56,400 bases of DNA from Coriobacteriales bacterium (GCA_017434185.1 JAFRFV010000138.1:1-56400), one strand, 5' to 3'; shown: positions 18,441-28,082, numbered from the stretch's first letter. Numbers and translations are program-made. The notes: generated by a model from the sequence alone, not told the origin.

Positions 18441-18469
18441 AGGGATGTTGGGATAAGCGCTGCGGTCAA

Positions 18470-18528
18470 TCGTTCATACACTTCGACTTTTGGCAGAGGT
18501 GCTGCCAAAAGTCGAAGTGTATGAACGA
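18470..18528. repeat. Perfect 27-bp inverted repeat with 5-nt loop
   Basis: The arms 18470-18496 and 18502-18528 are perfectly complementary. The right arm begins CTGCCAAAAGTCGAAGTG, and the loop is AGGTG. It lies in the leader of the LysR gene, 31 bases before its start codon, and would form a very stable RNA hairpin. The unit core (TGCCAAAAGTCGA) resembles those at 54265 (TGCCAAAAAGTGGA) and 12535 (GCAAAAAGTCGA), so I place it in the same element class as a one-plus-one form. Confidence 0.9.
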
Positions 18529-18559
18529 ATCCGGGACAGAATCGGGAAGGAGACCGGGC

Positions 18560-19480
18560 ATGACCCTGCAACAACTGCGCTACCTGGTGGCAATCGCGGA
18601 TGCCGGCAGCATAAACGCCGCTGCAGCGAACCTGTACACGTCGCAGTCATCACTCTCGAGCGCCATCAAGGAACTCGAGCAGGAGCTGGGTATCATCGTG
18701 TTCACGCGCAGCAACCGCGGCGTCACACTCACCAACGACGGCACGGAGCTGCTGGGGTACGCGCGCCAGGTGATCGAGCAGGCGGATATGCTCGAGGCGC
18801 ACTATCTGCGGGGTGACAGCAAGCAGGGCCGCCTGGCCATCAGCACCCAGCACTACGCGTTCAGTGTGCAGGCCTTCATGGCGGTGGCGGAGACCTGCGA
18901 TGTGGACGAATACGACTTCATCCTGCGTGAGTGCGGCACCGCCGAGCTCATAGATGACGTGCGCACGTTCCGCAGCGAGATAGGCATCCTGTACCTGGAC
19001 GACTTCAACCGTCGCGTGCTGGAGCGCGCCTTCCTGGATGCAGGAGTCGGATTCACTCCCCTCTTCGATGCCAATGTGCATGTGTTCGTGGGCGAACACC
19101 ACCCGCTCGCCAGCCGCACGCTCCTCACACTCGAGGACCTCGAACCCTACCCGCGCTATTGCTTCGAGCAGGGCAGCATGAACTCCTTCTATTACTACGA
19201 GGAGCCGCTTGCCTATCTCCCACACAAGCGCAACATACGCATCTCGGACCGCGGCACCCTGAGCAACCTGCTGGCCAACCACAACGGCTTCACGCTCTCG
19301 ACCGGCATCCTGAGTTCCGAGATGCACAGCGGCATCGCGAGCATCCCGCTCGACATGGATGCGAGGATGCAAGTAGGATACATCATGCATAACGAACGCC
19401 GGCCCAGCGCACTCCTGCTCGAATACATCGAGCAGCTGCGCGCGGTGATCCACGCCACGCCGGGCGTGCGAGCTTATTGA
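18560..19480 (+). CDS. LysR-family transcriptional regulator
   Basis: This 306-aa regulator has an N-terminal winged HTH (MTLQQLRYLVAIADAGSINA, then SQSSLSSAIKELEQELG and FTRSNRGVTLTNDG) and a C-terminal ligand-binding domain (about 90-300). The start at 18560 follows GGGAAGGAG. It is divergent from the phenylacetate-CoA ligase gene and from the HTH-less paralogue of its own sensor domain, so it probably controls that pair in response to an aromatic or related acid. Translation may be affected by the hairpin in its leader. Confidence 0.92.
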   Translation: MTLQQLRYLVAIADAGSINAAAANLYTSQSSLSSAIKELEQELGIIVFTRSNRGVTLTNDGTELLGYARQVIEQADMLEAHYLRGDSKQGRLAISTQHYAFSVQAFMAVAETCDVDEYDFILRECGTAELIDDVRTFRSEIGILYLDDFNRRVLERAFLDAGVGFTPLFDANVHVFVGEHHPLASRTLLTLEDLEPYPRYCFEQGSMNSFYYYEEPLAYLPHKRNIRISDRGTLSNLLANHNGFTLSTGILSSEMHSGIASIPLDMDARMQVGYIMHNERRPSALLLEYIEQLRAVIHATPGVRAY

Positions 19481-19496
19481 GGAACGGAGGCAGGTC

Positions 19497-20648
19497 ATGG
19501 ACATCGCGCAGTTCAGGGACGAGACGATCGAGCTCGTGGTGAGGGTCAGTCGCAGTTGGAAGAAGGGCGACCGGGACTTTCCCAAGCTTGCCAATGGCCT
19601 GTACGAGGCCAGTCTGTTCTTCGATCGTGCCGTCGACCCGCGCAGTGGTGCGACCCTGGAAGACGGCGGCCGCGGAAAGATCATCTGGCACACGCCCAAG
19701 AAGCACTTCGGTTTCCCCTACGGCCATGACTTCGAGGCAGGACACCTGTACCACCTGGCGCTGCGTCGCGAACGCGAATCCTCAAGTACGGTGACCACCA
19801 GCTACTATCTGGAGCGTGTGATCGCACGCGACGTGTTCGACCCGCGCCTCGACCCCGCGCTCGAATTCGCCGGCAAGTACCAGGACCAGGACCTGGAGCG
19901 TGTCCTACTCACCCAGAGCGGACCCCGCGGCTGGGCGACGGCGTTCGGCCACTACGTGGCGGGCATTCGCTACCTGGCCTTCGCCGCGGATGGCGATGCG
20001 AGCGCCACGGCACGCGTGGGGCACCTGCGCTGGCGTGAACCCATCAAGGGCGGGCGCCCCAGGATCAGCTTCGCCGAGCTGGGCACCTACCGGGCGATCG
20101 TGCGCGAGAGCAAGGACGACCCGCGTGCCCTGATGCTGGTGAAGCTGCTGGGCAAGGTGAATGACCCCCGCTTCGACACCGCCAAAGCGGATTACCTCGC
20201 GCCCGTCGTGCTGCACGACAGCCTCTGCGATTTCACCTTGGATAAGCGCTACGACTGGTACAGCGGTGTCATCGACTGGCTGGGTACCCAGGTCGAGGTG
20301 CTCCTGAACGTGGAGACCGGCGAAACCGACGCCAGCATGCAACTCGCGAAGCTGCACGGGATCTGCGCTGACATGGCCGCCTGCGACGCCCGCGTGAGGG
20401 CATACGCCGCCCAGGAGCTATTGGAAGGCGCACGCGATTGGGCTGCGGACGCAGCGCAGGACGACGAAGAGCCCCAGGAACTCAGCGCCGAACAGTTCCA
20501 GGAGCGCATCACGCCCTGCTCCATCAGCATCGGAGATGATGGCAGTGTGGACTTCAACTTCGACGACGGCAACCTGTTCTGGGGTCACGTGATCATCGTG
20601 AGCATGGACGCGAACGGCGAGTTCACCGGCGCGGATATCGCTGGCTAG
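19497..20648 (+). CDS. DUF2262-like hypothetical protein
   Basis: The protein is 383 aa with no signal peptide or membrane helix. The N-terminal 240 residues are unassigned. The C-terminal 130 residues (YAAQELLEGARDWAADAA, LSAEQFQERITPCSISI, LFWGHVIIVSMDANGEF) resemble DUF2262 proteins, small cytosolic proteins of unknown function with a FWGH motif. It starts 16 bases after the LysR stop with GGAACGGAGG as SD and is probably co-transcribed with it. Its stop overlaps the stop of the convergent nitroreductase gene by 4 bases. Confidence 0.75.
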   Translation: MDIAQFRDETIELVVRVSRSWKKGDRDFPKLANGLYEASLFFDRAVDPRSGATLEDGGRGKIIWHTPKKHFGFPYGHDFEAGHLYHLALRRERESSSTVTTSYYLERVIARDVFDPRLDPALEFAGKYQDQDLERVLLTQSGPRGWATAFGHYVAGIRYLAFAADGDASATARVGHLRWREPIKGGRPRISFAELGTYRAIVRESKDDPRALMLVKLLGKVNDPRFDTAKADYLAPVVLHDSLCDFTLDKRYDWYSGVIDWLGTQVEVLLNVETGETDASMQLAKLHGICADMAACDARVRAYAAQELLEGARDWAADAAQDDEEPQELSAEQFQERITPCSISIGDDGSVDFNFDDGNLFWGHVIIVSMDANGEFTGADIAG

Positions 20649-21427
20649 ATCGTCACGGTGGCGATGTACTCCGCGTCAGCGGCGATACCGGGGTCCGCAA
20701 TCGAGAGCACGCCGCCTGCCACGCTCATGAAGTGGCAGAGCGCGATGCCCATATCGATCTTCTGGGAGTCCCAGGGACGGTTGGCGCCTCCCATCGAACC
20801 TTTCTTGTAGAAGTGGAAGGCATCCCCCGCCTTCACGACGCGGCAGGGTTGCTTGTTTGCCGCGGAGGGATACCAGCGCACCGCCTCAAGCGCATCCTTC
20901 ACAGCGTCGTCGCAGTCCAGCAGCGGCGTGGCGAAGTCACCTTCGAAGAACAGCTGCTCGAACGGCAGACGCTCGTCACCACGCACGGAACCCCTGAGCC
21001 TGCGATCAACGAACGACTGCTTCGCAGCGGGATACCCCAGCGGGCTCACGACCATCATGAACTCATCCGGCCCCGTCTGTGCCGCTTCCTCGAAGCGTGA
21101 CCTGTTCATGGTGCCGGCGATCCAGGTGGTGCCGACACCCAACGACCATGCGTACAGCACCAGCTTCTCGAACGAGAATCCCAGCGCCTCCTCGCAGCGC
21201 GGCACCTTGGGCACCTTGACCGCGACGTAGAAATGCTCACCGTTGATCACCGGGCTCGAGAGCTTGTACTGCGCGGCGTCGAGCCACACGAAGCTCACCG
21301 GGATGCCGTAGGGGTTCTCGATCGTCTGTGCGTATGCGGCAAGCGCGTCCTTATCCTCCTGGCTGAGTTCCCTGCCATCGAAGGTGCGGAAGCTCTTCCT
21401 GGTGCGGATGACCTCCTTGATATCCAT
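20645..21427 (-). CDS. Nitroreductase-family flavoprotein
   Basis: This is a predicted FMN-dependent oxidoreductase of 260 aa. N-terminal IKEVIRTRKSFRTFDGREL carries the Arg-Lys-Ser FMN-phosphate contacts, GFSFEKLVLYAWSLGVGTTWIAG in two blocks is the central helix, and RWYPSAANKQPCRVVKAGD matches the second FMN-contact region found in nitroreductases of about 250 aa of the TM1586 type. SD GGAGAGG precedes the ATG. The substrate is unknown. It ends tail to tail with the DUF2262-like gene and is followed upstream by the secreted repeat-protein genes on the same strand. Confidence 0.88.
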   Translation of the reverse strand: MDIKEVIRTRKSFRTFDGRELSQEDKDALAAYAQTIENPYGIPVSFVWLDAAQYKLSSPVINGEHFYVAVKVPKVPRCEEALGFSFEKLVLYAWSLGVGTTWIAGTMNRSRFEEAAQTGPDEFMMVVSPLGYPAAKQSFVDRRLRGSVRGDERLPFEQLFFEGDFATPLLDCDDAVKDALEAVRWYPSAANKQPCRVVKAGDAFHFYKKGSMGGANRPWDSQKIDMGIALCHFMSVAGGVLSIADPGIAADAEYIATVTI

Positions 21428-21446
21428 GGTGCAGTCCTCTCCCTCG

Positions 21447-24400
21447 TCAGTTCGCTTTCGTTATCACCGCATAGGCGCCATCGTCGATGGCGCGCAGCAG
21501 CGTGATCAAGTCGCTCTTGGCCAGCAGCACGCAGCCGCCCGAGTTCACACCCACATCGCAGTGGATGAAGAAGGCGCTGCCCGCCCCGGGAACGGTGTCC
21601 GGGTAGTTGTACTGGATGAAGATGCAGTGGTCGTAAGCGCTGCCAACGCTGCTGATGTGCTCGGCCGACTTCCAGTCGCGGCTCACCTGGCTCGCATCTA
21701 CCCAGCGGTTGTAATATGCGGAATCGGAATCATCCACCCAATAGATGTTGTTGTTCGCCACGCGGTATTCCATGCTCGTGCCCGGGTTCGCCACATTCCC
21801 GAAGGCGAAGCCCAGCAGATACGTGCCCGCGGGTGTGGCATTGCAGGCGCCTTCGTAGATATCGCTGCTCACGCCGTTGGGCCCCACACGGCAGTCGAAG
21901 CGCAGCGTCTCCTGCCAGCCGTCATCCGTGAGCTCATGGAACGTGAGTACGCCGCCAGCACCACCCGTACCCTGGATCGCGACGATCTGCTCGCAACTGG
22001 CGGCGATCGCATAGGAGGCCGCGAAGGACTCGCCTGCTCCGGGCAGGACGCTCACGGCATCGTCCATGAAGTACGTCTCGGTCACGCCCGTCAGTTGATC
22101 ATGGACATCAACCCACAGGTGATAAGCCCCGCTCCACGCAGCCGTGACGCTCGCTTGCGACTCGCTCGTGCGGGCACCCGTGTCCTTGACGGTGGAACCC
22201 CAGTGGTTCCAGCTGTCCCCGCGCTTCCACGCGAAGTTGTACTCGAGATCGTCCGCGCGCGGCCCCGTCACGTTGACGGCGAAGTCGATCGACCCACCAC
22301 GCTCGATGTCCCCGGTCGTGAGCAGCTCGATGCCCTCGAAGCTCCAACCCTGCTCCACCTGATACGACTCCGCGGCCACATACGTGCTCTTCTTCCCGCT
22401 CGCATCGATCACGTCCACCCAGATCTCGTACGCGCCCATCTCAGGCAGGATGAACTCGGCGGTGGAACCACTGCGCGCGCTTCCACCATCTTTGAGGTCG
22501 GAATCCCAAGTGCTCCAACCCGGCTTCAAGCGCCAGGCGAAGTTATAGCTGAGCCCCGCGGTGTTGGAACCCTCCGCGAAGACGACCTCCACGGTGACGG
22601 GCTCACCGGGTGCGCCGGCATCGGGACTCACGACGACGCTCTCAACCTGCCAATCCTGCGTCACCACCAGGTCGCGATAGTACTGTCTGGTCCTGCCGTT
22701 GGCTTGCTGCGCGTCGATCCACAGGCGGTAGTTGCCCGGCTTGCTGGGCGTGAAGGACCAGCTGGTCTCACTCGTAGTTGAGCCGGTGCGCTTGACGGTG
22801 GAATCCCAGTCGTCACCCCACTGGCCCTCCCAGCTCCAGGCGTAGTTGAACTCGGCGCCGCTCGCATCACCTGCGACCTGTGGTGTCATCGTCACACTCT
22901 GGCCCAGCATGATGCGCGTGGCGGAGATCTCGAGTCCCGTGACCTGATAGGGCAGGTCGACCGGCTCCGGCTGATACCAGACGATGCGCCCGCCCATGCT
23001 GGAGAAGCCCGCTTGGAAGCCGTCCAGGCTCCAGGAATGCGTGCTGCCCCAAAGCGGGTCGGTCACCCTGATGGCACCCGGCTCATAGCCACTCACCACC
23101 ACGGCATGTTCGTTGTAGGGCCAGGGCACGCTCTCGCCGGTCTTGTAGTCGGTCCAGGTTGGATAACCCCAGCGGATGTACCCATCGGTGCGCATGCTGA
23201 TCCAGGCGATCAGGGGCTCGCCTTGGTCGAGGCACCAATAGATGTCCTCCATCACAGCGCCCACCAGGCTGCTGGCACCATCCAGGTATCCGTTCGCGAG
23301 GTCCGCGATGGGCTTCTCGAACACACCGTAGCCACTCGTCTTCGTGGGATCGCCGATGAACGCACGCTCGGGATTGCCGCCCACACCACCGCTGGGACCC
23401 GGTTCCCTGGGCAGATCGCTCACGATCTCCCACATACTCACATCGACGCCGTAGTACTGGAGCAGCATGTACAGCGACGCGCTCTCGCATCCCGTGGGAT
23501 AACCGTTCGCAGTCTGATCGTAGGCTGCCACATCGATCTGCACGGCATCACTCTGCGCGTCGTACGTCACCTGCAGCTCGCGCTCGAAGAACTGCGTCGT
23601 CCCATCCGGGGCGACCGCATCGATCCACACGCGGTATTCGCCCGGAATGGGCGGCTTGAAGTCCCATGTGGGATCCTTGCTGCGCTCACCCGTGCGCAGG
23701 ACCGTCGAATCCCAAAGGTCCCAGCCGTCCGCGAAAGCCCAAGCGTAATTGAATTCGAATCGCGACGCATCGCCCTTGGCATGGGGTGATAAGGTCACGG
23801 TCTCCCCCCATGCGATACTCGTCGCGGAGAGATCGAGACCGGTGATCCCGTCCGATGCTTCGACGACGTATTCCTCGCTCGCGGTGAAGGTCCGACTCGT
23901 TCCCTCCGCATCGATCACATCCACCCAGATCGTATAGACGCCAGCGCCGGGAAGCGTGAGCGCGGCGCTGGATTCACTGCGTGGGCTGCCGCCATCCTTC
24001 AGGTCGGAGTCCCAAACGCTCCAATCGGGATTCTTGCGCCAGACGAAGTTGTAGGAAAGCCCCAAGGTGTTCGACCCATCCGCGAAGTGCAGCGTCACCT
24101 GCGTGTCGATACCTGGAGCGCCGGGGTCCGGACTGAGCTCGATGGATTCGAGTTCCCAAGCGGGCCCCACGGTGAGTTCGCACTGGAAGAGCTGTGTCGT
24201 GCCGTCAGGCGCCACCGCATCTATCCACAGGCGATAAGCGCCTGCTCTGCGCGGAGTGAATTCCCAGCTCGTCGCGGATGTGCGGGAACCGGTGTCGAGC
24301 ACCGTCGAGCCCCAGAAGTCCCAGCCTGAGCCGAGTGCCCAGGCGTAGTTGAACTCGAAACCGCTCACATCACCGCTGGTCTGCGGCGTCATGGTGACGG

Positions 24401-24692
24401 AAGCTCCAAGGCGGATGCTGCTCGAGGAAAGCTCCAGACCCGTGACCTGCCCCTCCCCTGTTTCGCCCTTGGCTGCAACGCTGACATTCGGTTCCGGTTG
24501 ACCCGGCTCCTCCGTTGGCTCAGCCGCTTCGAGCATATCGAGCGGTTCGACAGCTTCCGTCACCTCGAGCAACTCGATCGCCTCGACCGGCTCAACCGCA
24601 TCAACAACGCCATCGTCGGCGATGGCGAACGGCGCGCAGGCAAGGAATGCCGCCAACAGCAGGACGACCGGTATGAATCGATGGGAGCGCAT
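21447..24692 (-). CDS. Secreted triple-tyrosine repeat protein with C39-like peptidase and YkuD-like C-terminus
   Basis: The protein is 1081 aa. A signal peptide (MRSHRFIPVVLLLAAFLACA, cleavage near AIADD) is followed by an acidic linker and three beta-sandwich repeats of about 95 aa with Y_Y_Y-like patterns (FNYAWA...W, YRLWIDA). A C39_2-like papain-fold domain lies at about 390-560, with catalytic Cys in YPTGCESASLYMLLQYYG, His in NEHAVVVSGY and Asp in VTDPLWG. Three more repeats follow. The C-terminus has an L,D-transpeptidase-like block, AFFIHCDVGVNSGGCVLL, with His and Cys about ten residues apart. It starts 4 bases after the stop of the paralogue, and GGGGATAAGCG supplies both that stop and its SD. 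A cell-wall remodelling role is inferred. Confidence 0.85.
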   Translation of the reverse strand: MRSHRFIPVVLLLAAFLACAPFAIADDGVVDAVEPVEAIELLEVTEAVEPLDMLEAAEPTEEPGQPEPNVSVAAKGETGEGQVTGLELSSSSIRLGASVTMTPQTSGDVSGFEFNYAWALGSGWDFWGSTVLDTGSRTSATSWEFTPRRAGAYRLWIDAVAPDGTTQLFQCELTVGPAWELESIELSPDPGAPGIDTQVTLHFADGSNTLGLSYNFVWRKNPDWSVWDSDLKDGGSPRSESSAALTLPGAGVYTIWVDVIDAEGTSRTFTASEEYVVEASDGITGLDLSATSIAWGETVTLSPHAKGDASRFEFNYAWAFADGWDLWDSTVLRTGERSKDPTWDFKPPIPGEYRVWIDAVAPDGTTQFFERELQVTYDAQSDAVQIDVAAYDQTANGYPTGCESASLYMLLQYYGVDVSMWEIVSDLPREPGPSGGVGGNPERAFIGDPTKTSGYGVFEKPIADLANGYLDGASSLVGAVMEDIYWCLDQGEPLIAWISMRTDGYIRWGYPTWTDYKTGESVPWPYNEHAVVVSGYEPGAIRVTDPLWGSTHSWSLDGFQAGFSSMGGRIVWYQPEPVDLPYQVTGLEISATRIMLGQSVTMTPQVAGDASGAEFNYAWSWEGQWGDDWDSTVKRTGSTTSETSWSFTPSKPGNYRLWIDAQQANGRTRQYYRDLVVTQDWQVESVVVSPDAGAPGEPVTVEVVFAEGSNTAGLSYNFAWRLKPGWSTWDSDLKDGGSARSGSTAEFILPEMGAYEIWVDVIDASGKKSTYVAAESYQVEQGWSFEGIELLTTGDIERGGSIDFAVNVTGPRADDLEYNFAWKRGDSWNHWGSTVKDTGARTSESQASVTAAWSGAYHLWVDVHDQLTGVTETYFMDDAVSVLPGAGESFAASYAIAASCEQIVAIQGTGGAGGVLTFHELTDDGWQETLRFDCRVGPNGVSSDIYEGACNATPAGTYLLGFAFGNVANPGTSMEYRVANNNIYWVDDSDSAYYNRWVDASQVSRDWKSAEHISSVGSAYDHCIFIQYNYPDTVPGAGSAFFIHCDVGVNSGGCVLLAKSDLITLLRAIDDGAYAVITKAN

Positions 24693-24695
24693 CGC

Positions 24696-27600
24696 TTATC
24701 CCCTGGGAGACCATTCGGAACCGAAGCAGTACACCTTGGTCCCGTTGGGGATGTTGTCGTAGATCCACTTGGCGTTCTCAGGCGCCAGACGTACGCAACC
24801 GTGGGAGATGCGCTCACCCAGACGTCCATCGAGAACGTCCCAGGTGCCGCGGTAGTACTCGATGGTATGGAATAGGTAGTCACCCCAGAACTGCGTGTAG
24901 TAATAGCAGGTGTAGGGCGTGCCACCCTTGGAACCGCTGAAGGAATAGCCGCGGCCCGTGACGGTGTAGGTGCCATTGGGCGTGGGCGAGCCGACGGCGC
25001 CCGGACTGCAATCCCAGTAGCGGATGGGCATCCAGTCGTATTGACTGCCACGGTAGATGGTGACCTTGCAGCGCTCGGAGTCGGCGATGATCAGGTAGCT
25101 CGTGCTGCTCGTCATGTACTGGAAGCGGCCGTCATAGGGGTCCTCGCGCTGGAGCCACCTGCTCACGCTCCGCTGCTGGGTGCTGCCATCGGGAGCGGTC
25201 ACATCCACGATGAAGGTGTAGGTGCCGTAACCCTCCGTGGGAGCCCAGCTCGCGCTCGAAGCGTTGGTATCCTGTGCGATGATCCCGCCCTTGGACACGC
25301 TGTACTGCGCCCACGAATAGGTGAAGGTGAAACCCTCCAGGTTGTCGCAGTTCAGCTGCGGATGGATGATGACCGTCTTCTCGAGTGAGCCGGGAACGCC
25401 GCCGTCGATCACTTCGAGCTCGATGCCGGTGAAATCCCAGACCGCGATGTTCTCGCGCTCGTTGTCGACCTCACCGTAGGTATCACGCACGTAACCGTAA
25501 ACCGTGTAACCGCCACTCGCATCAGGTGTCCACGTGCAGCTGCTGGAATCCGAATAGTCCTGGATGGTCGTGAGCGCACCGTCGGAGCCAAGGTGGTATG
25601 CGAAGCGGTACTGCAGGCCGGTGGTATCACCCGTGGTCTCGATGGCCAGGTCGATGCTCTCACCGGGCTTGGCGGAGCTCTTCGACACGATCAGGCCGGG
25701 ATCCGCGAAGTCCCACGGACGCGTGATCTTGAGCGGTTCATCACAGTCGAAGGTCTGAGTAGTGCCGAGCACGGGGTCGTGCACGATCGCGCTCAGCTGG
25801 TACAGACCGCCCCACTGCGGAGTGAAGATGGCGGAATCGTCGCCCGTGAAGCTGCAGCCGCCATCGCTGGTCGAACCATGCGAATCGGGGTCGCCCACAC
25901 GCTGCCACGCCAGCTCGACCTCCAGCTGCGACACACGGGAGCCGCTGAATGCCGCCGCGAACTCGACGGGGTTGCCGCGCTCGATGGGGCCGGGAGTGAG
26001 AATCTCGATGCCATCGAAGTCCCAGCCCTGGGTTACCGTGAGCGAAGCGGAGAAGTACTGCACCTCACCGTCGCTCGAGACCGCGTCGATCCAAAGGTTG
26101 TAGTTGCCCGTCTTCTGCGGCACGAAATCCCAGGAGAGCTCGCTCGTGCGGGAGCCGGTGCGCTTTACGGTGGAATCCCAATCGTCACCCCACTGGCCCT
26201 CCCAGCTCCAGGCGTAGTTGATGGTGAGCGGCGTGGTGTCGCCCGTGACATGGGGCGACATGGTGACCGGTTCGCCCACGGCGACCGTATTGGAGGAAAG
26301 ATCGAGGCCTGTGACTTGGTACGGCAAGCCCACCGTGTAGCTGCCGCTGGGGCTGAAGGTGGTGGACACACCGTTGGCATCGATCACATCCACCCAGATG
26401 TCGTACGTGCCACGCTTGGGCAGATCGAGCGCGGCGGTGGACTCGCTACGAGGGCTGCCGCCGTCCTTCTTGTCGGAATCCCACAGGCTCCAGCCCGGCT
26501 CGAGACGCCAGACGAAGTTGTAGGAAAGGTTGGTGGTGTTGGAGCCTGGCGCGAAGACGACTTCCACCTGGACTGGCGTTCCCAGAGCGCCCGGTTCGGG
26601 ACTGATGCTGATGGACTCGACCTGCCAGTCCTGGGTGACCGTGAGGTCGCGATAGTACTGCTTGCTGCCGCCGTCGGCCGTCTGGGCATCGATCCACAGG
26701 CGATAAGCGCCCGGCTTGCTGGGCGTGAACTCCCAGCTCGCGTCACCCGTGGTCGCGCCGGTACGCTTGACGGTGGAGTCCCAGTTGTCGCCCCACTGGC
26801 CCTCCCAGCTCCAGACGTAGTTGAACTCAGCGGCGCTCGCATCGCCGCTCACCTGCGGCGTCATGATCACGCTCTGCCCCAATTCGATGGAGCTGGCGGA
26901 AAGCTCGAGACCCGTGACCTCATAGGGAAGACCTACTTCGTAGCTACTCTGGGAGCTGAAGGTGGTGGACACGCCGTTGGCATCGATCACGTCAACCCAG
27001 ATGTCGTAGCTGCCCGCCCTGGGCAACTCCAGAGAGGCGCTGGATTCATTGCGTGGTCCACCGCTGGACTTGATGTCGGAGTCCCATGTGCTCCAGCCGG
27101 GCTCGAGACGCCAGACGAAGTTGTAGGACAGGTTGGTGGTGTTGGAGCCGGCCGCGAAGACGACCTCCACCTGCACCGGTGTACCCACCATACCCGGTGT
27201 GGGGCCGACCTGGATGGATTCGACCTGCCACTCCTGGTTGACCTGAAGGCTCTGATCGAACTGTTTGGTCGTGCCATCGGGAGCGACCGCGTCGATCCAT
27301 AGCGAATACGTGCCCGGTTTGTGGGGAGTGAACTCCCAGCTCGCATCACTCGTGCGCGAGCCGCTGCGCTTGACAGTGGAGTCCCAGTTGTCGCCCCACT
27401 GGCCCTCCCAGCTCCAGGCGTAGTTGAATTCGAAGCCACTCGCATCACCGCTGATCAGCGGTGTCATGGTGACGGACTGCCCCAATTCGATGCTGTTCGA
27501 GGAAAGCTCCAAGCCGGTCGCCTGGCCGGGTTCACCCCTTGTCGGACCCGCCGCTTCGACTACTGGAGCCTGCGCGGGAGGGGTCGTGTCCTCGACGGTG

Positions 27601-27779
27601 GGTTCCTCCGCGACTTCGACGGTGGGTTCCTCCATCGGCTCGACGGCTTCGATGCTGGGTGCAGTGGCATCGCCCGTGGGCTCATCGTCCGCGAGAGCGA
27701 AGGTAGCGAAGGACAGAAGGAGCAGCGCGCTCAGAAGCGCGGCGATGAACCGTGCATATTGCAGTCGACGAAAGCGCAC
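24696..27779 (-). CDS. Secreted triple-tyrosine repeat protein with L,D-transpeptidase (YkuD) domain
   Basis: The protein is 1027 aa with a GTG start at 27779 preceded by GGAGAAGGG. The signal peptide ends ATFALADDEP. After an acidic linker come about eight beta-sandwich repeats. The first five alternate between two types (EFNYAWSWEGQWGD...WDSTVKRTG and LSYNFVWRLEPGW...WDSD). The last 120 residues are a YkuD domain: FHTIEYYRGTW (His near 971) and RISHGCVRLAPENAKWIYD (catalytic Cys near 992). The enzyme would form or remodel 3-3 peptidoglycan crosslinks, or attach proteins, outside the membrane. The near-identical DNA repeats make the gene prone to length change by recombination. It is translationally coupled to the following paralogue. 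Confidence 0.9.
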   Translation of the reverse strand: MRFRRLQYARFIAALLSALLLLSFATFALADDEPTGDATAPSIEAVEPMEEPTVEVAEEPTVEDTTPPAQAPVVEAAGPTRGEPGQATGLELSSNSIELGQSVTMTPLISGDASGFEFNYAWSWEGQWGDNWDSTVKRSGSRTSDASWEFTPHKPGTYSLWIDAVAPDGTTKQFDQSLQVNQEWQVESIQVGPTPGMVGTPVQVEVVFAAGSNTTNLSYNFVWRLEPGWSTWDSDIKSSGGPRNESSASLELPRAGSYDIWVDVIDANGVSTTFSSQSSYEVGLPYEVTGLELSASSIELGQSVIMTPQVSGDASAAEFNYVWSWEGQWGDNWDSTVKRTGATTGDASWEFTPSKPGAYRLWIDAQTADGGSKQYYRDLTVTQDWQVESISISPEPGALGTPVQVEVVFAPGSNTTNLSYNFVWRLEPGWSLWDSDKKDGGSPRSESTAALDLPKRGTYDIWVDVIDANGVSTTFSPSGSYTVGLPYQVTGLDLSSNTVAVGEPVTMSPHVTGDTTPLTINYAWSWEGQWGDDWDSTVKRTGSRTSELSWDFVPQKTGNYNLWIDAVSSDGEVQYFSASLTVTQGWDFDGIEILTPGPIERGNPVEFAAAFSGSRVSQLEVELAWQRVGDPDSHGSTSDGGCSFTGDDSAIFTPQWGGLYQLSAIVHDPVLGTTQTFDCDEPLKITRPWDFADPGLIVSKSSAKPGESIDLAIETTGDTTGLQYRFAYHLGSDGALTTIQDYSDSSSCTWTPDASGGYTVYGYVRDTYGEVDNERENIAVWDFTGIELEVIDGGVPGSLEKTVIIHPQLNCDNLEGFTFTYSWAQYSVSKGGIIAQDTNASSASWAPTEGYGTYTFIVDVTAPDGSTQQRSVSRWLQREDPYDGRFQYMTSSTSYLIIADSERCKVTIYRGSQYDWMPIRYWDCSPGAVGSPTPNGTYTVTGRGYSFSGSKGGTPYTCYYYTQFWGDYLFHTIEYYRGTWDVLDGRLGERISHGCVRLAPENAKWIYDNIPNGTKVYCFGSEWSPRG

Positions 27780-27933
27780 TCAGGGGTCCCTTCTCCTAGC
27801 TGTGTGATGTGAAAAGGATACTTGCCCAGCCTCCCGTACACAAGATGCGAGCAGGGAAAACACCTTTCGTCGACTCACGTGGCCAAGGGCTTATCCCCTG
27901 CGCGGGGCAAGCGTACAATGTGGCCATCCTGTT

Positions 27934-28066
27934 TCAGGGCGAGGTGGAATCCCTCACTGGCGGTTAGTCGCGTGCTGACGTGACGAGCCCGCGACCCGCA
28001 CGTGGGATGCGTGCGGCTGATCCGGTGCGAACCCGGAGCCAACGGTCAGAGTCCGGATGGAAGAAA
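27934..28066 (+). promoter_or_regulatory. FMN riboswitch (RFN element)
   Basis: The conserved RFN blocks are all present in order: AGGGCGAGGTGGAAT, CACTGGCGGT, GCCCGCGA, GCGGCTGATCCGGTG, CCGGAGCCAACGGT, AGAGTCCGGATGGAAGA. P1 is closed by GTTTC/GAAAC. Upstream ATCCT (27926-27930) can pair with AGGAT at the ribu ribosome-binding site (28071-28075), so FMN-stabilised P1 could be extended to hide the SD, which suggests translational control. A -10-like TACAAT lies at 27914-27919. Positions 27780-27933 hold only this promoter region and a CTTATCCCC motif copy. Confidence 0.95.
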
Positions 28067-28082
28067 CGAAAGGATGTCTGTC

